Made by a program: the position numbers and the translations under genes
Notes under the pieces: model-generated
Told to the model about the DNA's origin: nothing
Databases searched by the model: none
Seen by the model: only the letters and a program-made list of their open reading frames with translations
In this document: positions 48,166 through 61,185 of the stretch, in pieces
How the letters are laid out: every line of letters begins with the position of its first letter
How positions within the stretch are numbered: position 1 is the stretch's first letter
Assembly (NCBI GenBank): GCA_019009955.1
Contig: CM032228.1
Location: forward strand, 104,305,501 to 104,369,500
Reading direction: 5' to 3'
Length of the DNA: 64,000 nt
Source of the DNA: Riptortus pedestris
Lineage: Eukaryota; Arthropoda; Insecta; Hemiptera; Alydidae

Positions 48166-51100
48166 GTCTTCCTATAGAAGCACACTTCTATTAAGTTAAT
48201 TAAACAAAATGTTTGTCTGTCTTTATTTTAAATTACGTCATTTGAACTTCATATGCGATATATCCGTTCCAATGCATTGGATCAAGAATTGCTATAGAAC
48301 ATCATTTTTAAATCTTTTTATAATAAAAAAAAATCATATAATTCTTCTGTATCTCTAAAAAGTACGGAAAAATTTGCAACTTTTGAAGTTTGGCAATAGT
48401 CTTAAATAGGAAATTTCCACATTCATAGATGTCGTTTTTGAGCAATGCAAGAATACTTACATTCGTAGAAGCGTGACGCCAAACCTAGTCAAGGAGGGTT
48501 ATCAAAACAAAAATACTCATATCTTTAAAATGAGGTTAAATAGAAGCTAGTATTAAGAAAAATATAAGACAAGTGTGCTCTGTTTTCTTTTGGAACTTTA
48601 CCTAAATCTTAGTGAACTTCAAAACGTACAAATTTTTCCAATAAAAATTCAATTTACCATTCAGATAACTAACATTTTTTTTTCGTTTTTTGTATGAATG
48701 AACCTTTGAATATTAATTCAATAATATATCATTCCCGTTACTGAAGGACGGCTAAATGAAAAGCCAATGTAAATTATTTTTCTGAATAGACCGGAAAAAT
48801 ACTGTCTCTCAATATTTAATTAATTGTAATCCCATCTCATAGTCCTCATATAAATTAAATCCACTATATGAAGTTTCAATTGACTTGACTGTAGTCATTT
48901 AAAATCATTTCTGTGCCTCGAAACTTTCTATTGGTTGCAAGTAAATTACTCCAACCGATAAGTCATTAATGATTTATTTGATGAATAAAGATACACCCAC
49001 ATGGTGTTCTTCGATCAGTTCAGAGGTAGATTATGATGATAATGATTAGCTCGTCTGGAAGTGCAAATAAGGGCTTAATTATTCAGTTCCTCATTTTTAT
49101 ATTTGTTACTTGAAGGAATTTTGAGAAGCAATGATAGGATATATATTTTTCTCTACCCAGAAAATCTGTAGATACCTATGAGTCTTTTAAGTACGATGGC
49201 TGCCAAATTACGGGGGTATCTTAATACAAAATTGAATTCCAAAATAATCATTTCTGTCGTAATAAAAATCGACGAAGGTCCATTATTAGGCTTAGAGAAT
49301 GAACCTTTCTGTACTTTTTTGACTCTCTGTGGAATGGTTAGTGCTTTAACTCCAATTCCTTTTAAACGTACTCCTCCCAATGGGTCACATCTGCCTCTCA
49401 AGGCAGCATCTTGTTCCTGTGATCTGGGAAACCTTATATATAAGTATATCTTCTATGGAAGAGAGCCATTAAGGTATAAAGTGATTTATCCTTGACTTCC
49501 ACATAACAAACATCCTTGGCTATCACAATAAAGGCGAATTATTCAACATTGAGGTAAAGATTCTTCAGGAGCCCAAACGAGATAGTGTCATCGGCATTAC
49601 CTCGTAAATAAATAATAATAATAGTAATATTAAATAGAAACAATTAAATCCAACATGATAATGAAAGGACTCTCTTACGCACATCGACATAAGAAAAAAG
49701 CGCGAAGCTTAACCGTGAAAAACAAACTTGATGTTACGTTGTAAATAACCTCTACCTGGCCATTGAACTAAATAAGGCGAGAGCTTTTTTGCAACTGCTC
49801 AGTTCTGCAACACGCTTGAGAGTGGTACATCAAAAACACTAGCCGCGTGTACCTACTGAATGATTAGCCACCCTGACCACTATTAAAGGTATTATACGTA
49901 TATACTGCCGGGGCCCATCAACTAATTCATGTGCCAATACCAAGAAAGTTTATCTGTTCGGTGGGAGTATCGTTGGAAATTATATTGCAGAAGAAATTGG
50001 TGGTTGTATTTATTTAACACTCTCCACATTCCGAGTTTGTAGTTTATACCCACAGTAGCTAACGGACAATAATATGAAATTCAGTGGATTCACAGGAATA
50101 AACAATTTCTTATCATGTACATTTGTTGTACAGCCACATCCAGATTCCTATTTCCTTATTTAGATAAAATATAAAGAACTATCCAAAATATCTCATATTC
50201 GAAATATTATAGGAAGATTATCGGTCTTCTACTCGATTCTTGTATGCAATTTCGGCAAATTACATTAAATTGAAAATAAAGTGTTAATTCGTCCCCACAA
50301 ATAACTACGTGTGAAAGTACTTTATAATAAGGAAATGAAAAAAAAAAACACTATCAACATACTTAGCATAATTAGCATAGGTTGCGTGAATACTTATGTA
50401 TTTCTAGACATCATTGAAACGGTAATTACAATTGCTGAACTTTTTTTTCTGCACTGAATGCTTTATTATCAATATGTCCCTTTCCTATAATTTCCCAAGT
50501 CCTCAAGTTACAATAGGTACATGAACTTTCCTCTTCATAAATTCAATAATAATACGATACTTTCCTTTAGTAATATAGTATAAATCCACAGATTATGCTA
50601 AGCCAAACTCACTGCCAAATTAAAAGATTAATCGTAAAAACTTCTCTCGTAAAACTTCTTAATAAATGAAAATTAATTTATAAATGTTTAGGGCAATAAA
50701 CCCAACAAGGCTTATTTTATGTATGATTTCAAAACGTTATCTCCAATTTCGGTTGAGATAAAGAGGGATATAATAAATTAAAATTTACGCTATAACTGTA
50801 GCTGCCGATCTCCATATTTTTATCTTAAACGAGAGCATTCCAATGTTGTATGACAGTGTGGGAGTCGTCGTAAAAGAGTTTACAAGCTACCTTAAACATT
50901 TTCTCCTAAATGATGAAAAAAAAGTTTTTTATTGGCTACACATAAGGCATAGTTTCCAAATTCCTAAATATACGTCTACTCGTTCTATAGGTCATATACA
51001 AGTAAGACAGGAGGTGGACATTATGGAGCAATGTTAGGGAGGATCCTTGTTTGAGACAACGGTCACTGGAAAAAAGATACATCCAGATCTTTTGTAAATG

Positions 51101-51796
51101 CATAGAATTATTTATATTTATTAAGGTTATGATGATGCTTCTACTTTTTTAAGTACTATTTATGCTTAAAATTTTATAGGCTGGCTTTTTTTTTTCTTAA
51201 AAAAAAAGAAAAGTATTTTAATACTTATTTACTGTTGATTTTTGGTGGTTTAATACTTATTTACACTTAAAGCATTTGGTATCTCATTTCGTATGAATAA
51301 TTAATGCATTCTGCACTGTTCTATATCAGTGTTGTGATTGAAAATATCTGTTATTTATGTGGTTTAGAAATTGTAAAATAACCCATCTCAATACTAATTT
51401 TGGAAATAACATTCTTATTCTGTGCGCTAAAGAACCATTTTAAGAAATTCATCTCTACTGTTCTGTAGTACCTTTTGATCATATTCTCACACAATGTAGG
51501 CCCAAAAAGCACTAGCTATCTAGGCACGTGATATAATTATTATTAACAATTTTCATCATGAGTATATAGAATAAGAAATTGTAATGAAACTGAATATTCA
51601 TGTTACTCAAACTATTAATCGTCCAAGCGGCTAACCTCTAGTAACCAATCCCAACTGGGATCCTTCTAGTCTTTTATCTTATGTTCTCTTAGATTCTGTC
51701 TTTACCTTTATCAGTGATAAGATTTACAAGATAGCTACTGTTTGCACCATTAACAAATTAGTAAGTTTTAAAAGTAATTGTGAGTGTTATGATAAC

Positions 51797-51804
<8 letters not shown>
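48166..51804. other. AT-rich DNA without recognised genes
   Basis: 49153-49495 is open on both strands (82 codons minus, 105 codons plus) with a more balanced composition, but neither product is recognisable. A 64-codon frame lies at 50843-51037. No member of the window's repeat families seen. Confidence 0.4.
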
Positions 51805-51866
<62 letters not shown>

Positions 51867-52223
51867 GATACATTTAACTTAGTAAATTATTAATTAAAAC
51901 GGTAATTAAATTATAAACAATTAAATATTTCATTGGACATTTTTAAGAGATATTGAATTATTTAAAGAAAGTTGCTTTCCTTGAATAATAATAAAAATAT
52001 AGTATTAAGTATTAATTCATTTATTTAAATTCTGTTTGATTGTCTTTGTTTTTACGTTTGATTAACTAAGAGTGTGGGTAAATATGGTCCTGAAATAGGT
52101 AACTTGTATAAATATAGAAGGAGCGATTTTAATATGTCTATTTTAAAAATAAAATTACTGAGTTTAATGGGTCAAGCTTAGTAAATACTCAGCACAATTA
52201 AAGCCAACACACACACTAATTTA

Positions 52224-52294
<71 letters not shown>
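51805..52294. repeat. (CA)n(TA)n and a separate (TA)33 tract
   Basis: CA 51805-51842 continuing as TA 51843-51866. TA 52229-52294. Neither is bordered by recognisable family A or B sequence. Confidence 0.95.
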
Positions 52295-52300
<6 letters not shown>

Positions 52301-54654
52301 AAAAGGTATCATTTGGTTAACAAAGCATAATGATAGGAATGCCGTGGGAAAAGGAAAGAATACGGTAGCTCGATATCCCTGTATTGAACGGGATGGAAAC
52401 ACCTCTACCAGCAGAGGGGCCTTCAGATTACACTCGCCCATTTCGAGGCTTAGCAAGTAGACTCCCTATTAACCAACTCAAGTACTCTCCATTCATTTAT
52501 AAATTAATTCACAAATAATTAATGACAGGGAATAAGTGATATAATTAAAACAAATGGGATTTGTGGCCTAAGTACAGCAACATAACGCGCAGGCGCGGCG
52601 CGCTAAGCCCATGTCTTTGGTAGACAACCGTCAAACACCAGGTCAAGAGGTCATGTCACCGCGTTTGGAAAGGACTTGACAAAATTATTAATTTATCCCT
52701 AAATTTTACCCTAAACTGCATTGCTGAGTTATATTAAACCAGCTACAGAAGAACAACTTCAAAAAATCCTATTTTATCAATTATTGAGTTGCATTCTACA
52801 ATATTTAAAAACTGCTTCCAGTTGTCAAAGTTTATATAACATGAACAAAACAAATTAAATCTCAAATTATCACTAACTATTTCTAATAAATGGCACTGAC
52901 ATACTGAATTTTATTTGTTTCATATAGGTATATACTTTGACATACATTGATATATTAGCATAATAATTAAAATCTTGAACCATGTCATGAAAAAACCTAA
53001 ATATTCTGTTTGATTTAGCATCTTGGGAGGCACACATACAATATTATAGTCACCTAATCAAACATAAAAAATCAGTGTAACTAGTTGCCTAATGTATTTG
53101 GAAAAATTAGGTATCTGATGAGTGGAAAAAGTATATGTAAAAATATATAAATTACAGCATAATAGTATTAGGCAATTTAATGACTGAACTTCGCGAGGAT
53201 ACCATCTTTATTTTACGTAAAATTGGAAACAAAAAATGATTTACGTCTTTTTACCGTCACGCTGAAAAGCCAAGTTCTTTTAGTATACTCTGCTATTATT
53301 TTCGATAATAACTATTTACTCGTGATTACTATATACATGAAAAAATCCAAATGGGAACTACTGGATTTTGAAGAATAATACACACTTAGTAAGAGAAAAA
53401 CTGGCGTAAATTAATGCTAAGAACATTTTAATTAGATAGCTACAGACATATTTTAACTGTACGAATAAAATAATTGACTACCTTGGTTAGGTGGAGTTGG
53501 CCCCAGTTTGGCTGAATGCCTGGGTTGTAGTCGGTGTGGCTACCCTGGTGTCGCGCGGCTGGGGACTGCGCCCAGTGCTACCCCCACCTCGGCACTCCCA
53601 ATCGATATCACACACCCCACACCTGACAGACCGCCTCCTCTTCAAAACCACTTATTCACCCTTTCATCATCTATACTATGCAAAAATGTCTGTTACAACA
53701 AATAAATCAACAATATGATATCAGACAGGCACATCGAAAAGAATTGGAGAACGGTTAATGATTGAAGGAAGAGATGAGGAAAGATCTGATCGAGAAGGCG
53801 ATGCGGATGGTGAGGAGGCAAAGGGGAGGGGGTTGCTACTGAAATGGAAAGTGAATCTCGGTTGAGTCAGATCGTTTTACTGATGAAATGTTGGCATGGA
53901 GTATTCGCATGCCATTCCTTCACGGCGCCCCCTCTCAACAACAATTGATGTAAATCCTTAATATATAAACGTCTGACAAAGGTAGTATTTAGGGATCCCT
54001 TAACACCTTAAATAATAAAATTGAGCTGTTTTATCAAATAATTCATAAAGCATGAACATGTTTTTTGACGTTATATATTTCAGCTACCTAATTAAATTCA
54101 ATGCCTGAAAATACACTAAGTAGGCTTGAAAAATCACGAGCACTTTAATGAAAATTCCAGGGTTAAAATATTAATAAAAAACTGAGTAACTCTAGGGTGG
54201 ATATTACATAAAACAACACACACGTTGATACTTGACTAGCAAGACCCACCAGTCTTGCGGGATAGCCTACTGACATTCAGGGGGTTGGAATAATCATATT
54301 GCAATTTCTCTTTTGTTTGAAATAAATAAATAATAGTTTGTGTTTCATCATATGATATACACATCTACTATATCGTATATGTACTAAACACAACTACATT
54401 TCAGTCAGGCAAGACTGAAAGTACGAAATGTTTAGTTTGTAGTGACCACAATGTCTAAAACAAACTAGAATCCTCTCTTCAATTCTATCGTCGATTACTT
54501 CATGCTGATATATTTTTTATTAGGTGGTTTCATGCAGAAGTCAAAGAGAAACCGATCGTCCTTGTTTGCTGTTACTGTATTCATCTTTAAATTCCCTACC
54601 ATCTCACCTTTAATGTTCGTGAAATACTTAAACTTCATTAACTTATCATTCATA
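52295..54654. other. No gene recognised; GC-rich islands
   Basis: 52580-52680 (GCGCAGGCGCGGCGCGCTAA) and 53485-53640 (GGTGGAGTTGGCCCCAG to CTACCCCCACCTCGG) stand out from the AT-rich background. The second overlaps 65- and 75-codon frames without known motifs. Confidence 0.4.
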
Positions 54655-55100
54655 TACATAAAATTGTAACTTCTGTCTGAACATTGATTTTTTTTACTCG
54701 AAATTTCACGATACTTTGTTTTTCACATACCATTGAAACAATATCAACAATTTTTGGTACCTGTATGTTACCTTATTAACACCGAAACTACTCAACCGAT
54801 TTATATGAAATTTACAACGTGTATTACTACTAGCCCAACTTAGATTTTGGGCTGTACTAATATTCTCAGAGACGAACAAGAGTTATAAGGGGGTTATAAG
54901 GGAGGCATGCAATCAAAAATCTCGAGATTTTCTATGGTTTTTTTGGCAAACGAGCACATAGCAACAGTTGTTTATTCTGTTATTTAGAGTAACTTTTGTT
55001 ATAAACACTATTGTCTTATAAAAAAGTATAAACGAGATATACACTAAAAACTAAAGCTGGAGTTATTAATTGTATTGGGCATTAACGGTATTAATAAAAA
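54655..55100 (+). mobile_element. Family B Helitron, 5' part
   Basis: ACATAAAATTGTAACTTCTG, AACATTGATTTTTTTTACTC, CTAGCCCAACTTAGATTTTG and one module (TTTATTCTGTTATTTAGAGT, AAACGAGATATACACTAAAA). The 3' end is absent. Confidence 0.8.
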
Positions 55101-55680
55101 TTTTAAATAAAATACATAAATTTGTTGTGCTAGGGACCGCTTTTTGGAAGAGTAATTGTTAATGTTGCATAATTAAAAATTAAAAAAGTCATCATTTGTA
55201 TAAATTAATTGTATTCCTTCAATTTTTTCAGCCTTGGAAACTGTCAAAATTGGGGTTGAATTTATCTCTACTATAACATTAGCACTATTTTAAATATGTT
55301 ATGAATAATGTATTTTGATGAAATAAAAATTAACTATTTTAAAAATAAAGAACGCAGATTTCCTCTCTTCGTAAACGTAGCAGATTTCTTCCTTCAAACT
55401 ATGCTTCTCTGTTTTATTTCTCCCGGTGTAAAAACTCTTTGTAAACCAGGCTATAAATTAGGTGGGCAAATCACGTTTAGTTAAATAATGTATGTACGAG
55501 AAAATTATAACAGTAGAAGTGTGGATGTGCAGAATGCTGAAAATACCAATTTGCAATTAACTTCATTTATACTAATAGGTAGCTTAAACAACAATTGCAG
55601 GCATTGATTATGAATAGGATTCATTATTCAATTCACATTACATTCTCTCCTCTCTAAATACTCTGCCCTTAATGATCATG
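55101..55680. other. AT-rich, no gene
   Basis: Nothing recognised. Confidence 0.5.
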
Positions 55681-55845
55681 GTATTTAGTCACATACGGAA
55701 AGCTTAAATATTGAGTTTGGTAACGATCAAGCAAACCTTCGGCCGCTGAAGCATCAACAGATAAACATATATATTTGTATAGTTCTCATTTATGGCATCT
55801 CCTAGCTGAATGGCAGTACGTAATTCTCACTGAAGTCGGTATTTA
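55681..55845 (-). mobile_element. Family A fragment
   Basis: TTGAGTTTGGTAACGATCAA, CGGCCGCTGAAGCATCAACA, short TA, GGCATCTCCTAGCTGAATGG. Confidence 0.65.
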
Positions 55846-56140
55846 AGTAAATCAGTGGGTGTATTCTAATGAAAAACAATAACCTTGCACCCAACACGTT
55901 CATTGTTCTTACTACCGATTTGGGAAATTTATAATGCCTAATTTAAGTTGGACTCTATATGTTAGTGTTTTGAGGAATGTGTCCTTTCTAAACAATGTAG
56001 CTGTTTTTCAATGTCAGGTGAATGAATGTTTTCTATATGTGTCTTTTTATGGTGTCTTTTTTTGTGTATGTCTTTGGTTGAAAACAGACACACATGAAAT
56101 TATCACCAATACGCTAGGAAAATCCTATAAAAAATGTTGT

Positions 56141-56660
56141 TGGCAGATTTCCCTTAAGGGAAATCAGCTATTGAGGTCGTACTCATGGCGCGGTTTTCGA
56201 AAAGTTTCTTCAAATGTCTATCGATCCTACCCAGGATGACGAAAATGAGGTCCGTTCAAAATTATATATATATATATATATATATTTGTTTGTCAGTTGT
56301 TGCTCAGGTTAGCCATGCGAGTTAAAGCGTTGACCTTTAACTCACATGGTAAACCTAGAGTGGCGAGTTCGATTCTCACCTGGGCAAAGGATATTATTTA
56401 GTGACGAAATTCATTAAATAACGTCCTAAAATCCCACCCTGGCTAGAAAAAGGTGGTAACCTGTAGATAACCCGTCCCGATTAGCCTAAGTAGCAAAAAG
56501 TGGACGTTAATAAATAAATAAATAAAAAAATGTCCATCGATCATACCTGGGAGATGATTTGAATGAGGTCCGTTCTAAATTAATATATATGACCGCTAGA
56601 ACGGTAACAGACAAGTATATATTGATCGTTACCAAACTTGAAATATAATATACATGGTTC
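56141..56660 (+). mobile_element. Family A copy interrupted by a SINE
   Basis: The 5' half 56141-56290 has a well-kept palindrome (GCAGATTTCCCTTAAGGGAA), TA tract and TTGTTTGTCAG. After the SINE (56303-56527), 56528-56660 carries family A sequence again, but starting back in the 5' half (TGTCCATCGATCATACC), then CCGCTAGAACGGTAACAGAC. The right piece may therefore be a second partial copy, not a simple continuation. Confidence 0.7.
56303..56527 (+). repeat. tRNA-derived SINE, full length
   Basis: GCTCAGGTTAGCCATGCGAG; head hairpin arms GAGTTAAAG/CTTTAACTC; B box GAGTTCGATTCTCACC; body to GTGGACGTTAATAAATAAAT with an AAATA-type tail. Best-preserved head in the window. Confidence 0.88.
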
Positions 56661-56937
56661 ATGTGATGAGGGTGAAACTCCTCTATTATTATTTCAAGGA
56701 TTGGCTTTTTCTGCACTGATAAGGATAATGGTAATGAGTATGTAGAAGTTAAATATAACCAAGAAGTTAGAGAATATTTTGATGATAAAGCATTAAATAC
56801 CTAGTAAAACAACTAGATAAAGTATTAATCATCTTTTGAACATTGAATTTCTATTCGCTTCATAATAACCAAACCAGTTTATTATTTGAATTTTAATATT
56901 CCTTATGGTGTTGATGTATTGAGTAAGCAAAGGTTGG

Positions 56938-57112
56938 TCGTGACTTCGGGAGTCTTAATTATATTCTTAGTAAACCTACAGTCAAGGGATCGATACCGGC
57001 GTGTGCATTAGGAATTTATATAGCGACGAACTCACTAAATAAAATCCTTAGACTACTCCTCCCTAGAGAAGATCGGTGAGCCATATTTCATCCTGATTAG
57101 TCTAGAATAGAA
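56938..57112 (+). repeat. Old SINE copy
   Basis: Diverged head with CTTAGTAAACCTACAGTC, then GCGACGAACTCACTAAATAA and AAATCCTTAGACTACTCCTC. Confidence 0.65.
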
Positions 57113-57239
57113 TAGACTTATCACAGTACAGTAGAATACACATTAGTAGAACTTGGCTAACCTCAATGTCAGCATCTGTTTTTAAATGCTACAGCTGTGC
57201 TTTGTTTTTACAGCACTTTATTTGTACACTTTTATACAG

Positions 57240-57290
57240 GTTGTGAGTACAACCTCAATGGCTTATTTCTTGAGGGAAAACTGCTAATAT
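57240..57290 (-). mobile_element. Family A 5' terminus fragment
   Basis: GTGAGTACAACCTCAATGGC and TGAGGGAAAACTGCTAATAT. Confidence 0.6.
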
Positions 57291-58125
57291 CACTATATTA
57301 AGAAAGAGGATAGAAATAAAATAGTGAACCATGACTCCATGATTTCCTTAGTATATGGGTATATGAAATTACACTATGAAGAAAAACCTTTGAGAATAAT
57401 TGTTAATCCCCAACACAGAATTGCGAACAGTTTTAGCAGATAACGAAAGATTTTACGATGAACAGTACATTTAATTGGGAGTATGCCAAAAATTTAAAAA
57501 ATAAATCTTCAAGCTTCTCATAAAAGCAGATATTGCTCGAAAAAAGGGTGATTATTGGGCTTTGGGGAAAAGGGTGGAGTGGGGGAACTGTTCTCTTCAT
57601 TGGAAATCACAGAAAGAATGTCTCTAGACTGATCTCCAGTGTCTTTGGTCACTGTTGATTCTCTCAATTTTATTAAGAAAACATGTGTTTTAAGGGGTAA
57701 AAGTAATTTTTTAAGCTCGTCTTTGATATATTGGATATATTGAGGAGTTTTGAAATTTCGACAAAGAGATCTTATTCCACAATTAATGGTTAAGCTAATT
57801 AACTATGTAATTTTTTTTAACGCAAAACTTTGTATTCTTTTTACGTTAAAAATTGTTATGGCGTACTTTGGGCCATATACTTTGGGATACAGTCAACGTG
57901 GAGCACATTGGCACAGTCTATCTACTTGCCCCAAGCATTTTTAATTTTCATGATGTCTGTAATGCTTTACTTTTTAGGAAATTGTTCGCAATCTAAGAGA
58001 CACTCTTACGGAAGACAGACACGTGCTGCTTTTCTTGAATCAAAACCTCCACAAAAATTGACTTAATGCAATGATAAAAGTGGGCGCATATTGAATGTGG
58101 AAGTAATACTTTCACAGCAGAGTTT
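57291..58125. other. No gene recognised
   Basis: Overlapping frames at 57750-58066 (64 and 78 codons) encode hydrophobic/aromatic peptides I cannot assign. Confidence 0.35.
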
Positions 58126-58299
58126 CTTTATTATTATTTACGTCCACTTTATGCTCCTAAGGCTAATCGGGACGGGTTATCTACAGGTTACCACCCTTTT
58201 CTAGCGGGTGGGCCTAAGAACTTTATTTAATGAGTCCGTCACTAAATAAATGTCTACTGCCCAGGGTGGGAATCGAACCCGCCCCTCTAGGTTTACTAC
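58126..58299 (-). repeat. SINE, truncated in the head
   Basis: TTATTTACGTCCACTTTATG, GGGACGGGTTATCTACAGGT, GGGAATCGAACCCGCCCCTC, AGGTTTAC. It stops within the head shortly before a long inverted repeat. Confidence 0.85.
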
Positions 58300-58315
58300 C
58301 GCAGTGTTGTTAGAA

Positions 58316-58586
58316 GTGAAGAATATTGTGTACTTGAAGAGAGAAAAAGACGTTCAATTCTTCTAAAGTTTTTTTTCAGCGCTAAGCGCTCTCGAAGACT
58401 ATTGTTTCCACCTTCAGAGCTACTTCCAAACGCTCATAGGAGTCACTTGCTATCTTTCCCTATGAGCGCATGCAGCTCTAAAGATGGAAACAATAGTCTT
58501 CGAAAGTGCTTAGAGCTGAAATAAAAAACTAACGTGAAGAATTGGACGTCTTTTTCTCTCTCCAAATAATATAATATCATTCTTTG
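58316..58586. repeat. Long imperfect inverted repeat with hammerhead-like remnants
   Basis: Arms of about 120 nt (for example ACTATTGTTTCCACCTTCAG left, GATGGAAACAATAGTCTTCG right, and AAAAAGACGT near both ends) with a central AGTCACTTGCTATCTTTC. The right arm has AAAGATGG...CTTCGAAAGTGCTTAGAGCTG with CAGCTCT/AGAGCTG able to pair. On the minus strand the left arm retains CTGAAGGTGG and TCGAGAGCGCTTAGCGCTG. This is the order of the hammerhead-like motif at 2074, but the core bases are mutated. Confidence 0.75.
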
Positions 58587-59500
58587 GCATCTATTGCGAG
58601 TCAGATGTATACAGTGTGTTGGACTAAAAGGAAATATGACTGCCTTAAGGTTATTTATTTATTTATGGTTATATATGTTTTTGTTTTAATCATCATTTAA
58701 TCGATTTGTCTAATTACCTACTCTAGAGTTCCTGTGTTGTTTATATTATTGTATAATATATTTAAATGTCTCAAAAATCATTTTAATTATTTATATTTGT
58801 GTTTTGTTAAAATTATTTTTACGAACATGAACCACTATGGTTCATCAGATTATAATTCTTAGCTATTTTTTGTTTTTCGGTCTACATAACATATTTAAAT
58901 AAATGAATTTCGTTCTGTTATGTTCCTTTTAATTATAAAATTATTGCCTTTTTTTATGCCTGTATCAACATGCCCCAGCAGTGTATCAACCAGTCCCGTG
59001 GTGCGGTACATTGGCACACATTGACATTTTATTTAAAATCTCACTGTCTACAATAAAGATATAAAATTGATGTGGTCCTTGGTGGTGATGCAATCTATTG
59101 GTAAACATTTCACAAATTTCTCAAAATTCTACGTTATCCGATAATAGAGATAAATCAAAAAAGCCAAAAGTGTATCAGCCAACACCGGTCCTACCCCTAT
59201 CATAAACTAAAACAGGTTGAAAACAACTACTAGAATACAAATACATATAAAATAGAAAATAAAAATTTCAAGTTAAGCTAAGCAGATTTTACACGAGCTG
59301 GATGACACACTGGTGATCTCACTATGAATGCTCGAATTTCCCATCATTTTTGTACAAAACCTATATTTTTTAATCCCCTTTTAAATGCAACACCGAATTT
59401 TCCTATTGATAGGATAAGTATAGTTATACTTAAAATAATAATGTAAATATTTTCGAGATCACATTACTTCTCTTTCATTTGCTTCTTTTTTATTTTCAGT
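58587..59500. other. No gene; family A 3' fragment
   Basis: 59271-59330 (AGCTAAGCAGATTTTACACG, GATGACACACTGGTGATCTC) is a minus-oriented family A 3' end. The rest is unassigned. Confidence 0.5.
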
Positions 59501-60770
59501 GAAAATTCGTTTAGAGGTTGCAGCAATTGACTATGTATGTTTTGCTATGTGTGGCTATCTAACAAACTAAGCCCATTGGAAGACATTTAACCCATTTCTG
59601 AGGAGAGCATATGAACTATACATTGATTCGAAGGTTGACAGTGATAAGTCGCGGGCACCATCGTTCATCTGTTTGTAATGTGCATGCAACTTGGACAAGG
59701 ATGGCGAAGAAGAGCAATCTGGCATTTGGAGTTCCTATAATAAGGCGTGAGTTAAGCAACCACACCACGGAATGTTATTCCTGTTTGACAAATGTCATTG
59801 TGTTCTCGAGCATCTGTAAAGTATCCACATATTTCCTCAGTTTCAAAGCGAATTCTACATGAACCCGTCCCTCCTCCAATACGTACACCACCTACAGAAT
59901 ACAGAGTCGATGTAGGAATGCAAGTTCTCAATCTTGTAGCAACAATTCAATCTCTGGATACCATCCTGGTTAACATATTCTTTTGATTAATAATGATGAT
60001 CTTTGCGATCTCGTACTCAAGTACTAACAAAAGGCCAAGCTGAACTGCTAGCTTCATGTCTCAGACATTTTAGTTTGCTATCACCAGGCGCAAGAACTTC
60101 ACAATTTTGACGCAGATACAAAGAACTCGTGCAGCTCTTTTGAATGACTGACAATATGTGCTACAGCATGGACATCCAAGGTCTTATGTCAAGCTTCGGG
60201 GTAGGACATAGTGACTGTTTATCGATTCCTCTAAGGCAAGTTTGAGAGCATGTATGCATCAGTACCGGTTGGAATTCTTCCCATTTAAAAGGGATATACG
60301 AAACCATGTTGCTACTTCTTGAAAAAATTCGCTGTCGCGATTACATTTGGAATATCTGTGGTAATTTAAAAGTAATCACTACTCTCATTGGAATTCAGAT
60401 TGCTGCTTTATCTGTGAATGGGACAGCAAAGATAGGAAGCACCACTATATAAATAAGATTTGTGCCATCAGAGATAAAATGCAATCAGTAAAAACGTCCT
60501 TCGTGTGCCGTTGGTTACGCGTGAAAAATTTATTATGCCTCCACTTCATATAAAGCTGGTGCTCATGAAGAACTTCGTGAAACAACAACTCGAATGCTTT
60601 CAAACATGTTTCCAGAGTTGAATTATGCGGAATTGAAAGAAGGTGTGTTCATAGGTTCACGGGTAAGGAAGATCATTGTAGACAGTCATTTCGAAGACCT
60701 ACTCAGCAGTCCTGAAAAAGATGAATGGTTGGGATTCAAGTCTGTTTTTAGTACTCCATTCATCAATATG
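59500..60770 (+). pseudogene. Decayed copy of an arthropod multi-copy protein family of unknown function
   Basis: Successive pieces in changing frames are collinear with a large protein family I have seen repeatedly in arthropod genomes, without a known function. In order: Cys-rich N-terminal part (about 59530-59700); SNLAFGVPIIRRELSNHTTE with CYSCL (about 59712); VKYPHISSVSKRILHEP (about 59818); LFIDSSKASLRACMH (about 60219); GNLKVITTLIGIQ (about 60357); CCFICEWDSKDRKHHYINK (about 60402); IMPPLHIKLVLMKNFVKQQL (about 60535); ELKEGVFIGSRVRKIIVD and EWLGFKSV (about 60630-60750). At least six frameshifts or stops. The family's C-terminal part is missing; after about 60770 the open frame to 60902 no longer resembles it. 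No introns are evident, so it may be retroposed or part of an unknown mobile element. Confidence 0.65.
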
Positions 60771-60996
60771 TGCTCTACTTTAACTGGTCTGCAAGTTGTT
60801 TGCCTTGATAGAATATTAAACATATATAAATGGTTATTATCAGAGATACCAAGATATCCGCCGTTCAGTGTAATCAATGGCTGCCTTCATTTCATGAGTT
60901 AGGCTATTCCTCAAGACTGGCATGACTTCCTGGAAAGTGTTTTCCAATTGTGATTGTACATATGAAATTAATCATCCTGGCCCAAGTGCTTGATGG

Positions 60997-61125
60997 TTTT
61001 AGCAGATTTTCCTTAAGGGAAATCAGCTATCGAGGTCATACTCTTGACACGATATTGGAAAAATTTCCTGAAATGTCCATCGAACCTACTTAGGAGATGA
61101 CGAATATATATGTGTGTGTGTGTGG

Positions 61126-61185
<60 letters not shown>

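Noticed and set aside
49153..49495. Protein gene on either strand
   Set aside because: 82- and 105-codon frames overlap antisense; no recognisable motif, splice context or relatives, so listed only as open frames.
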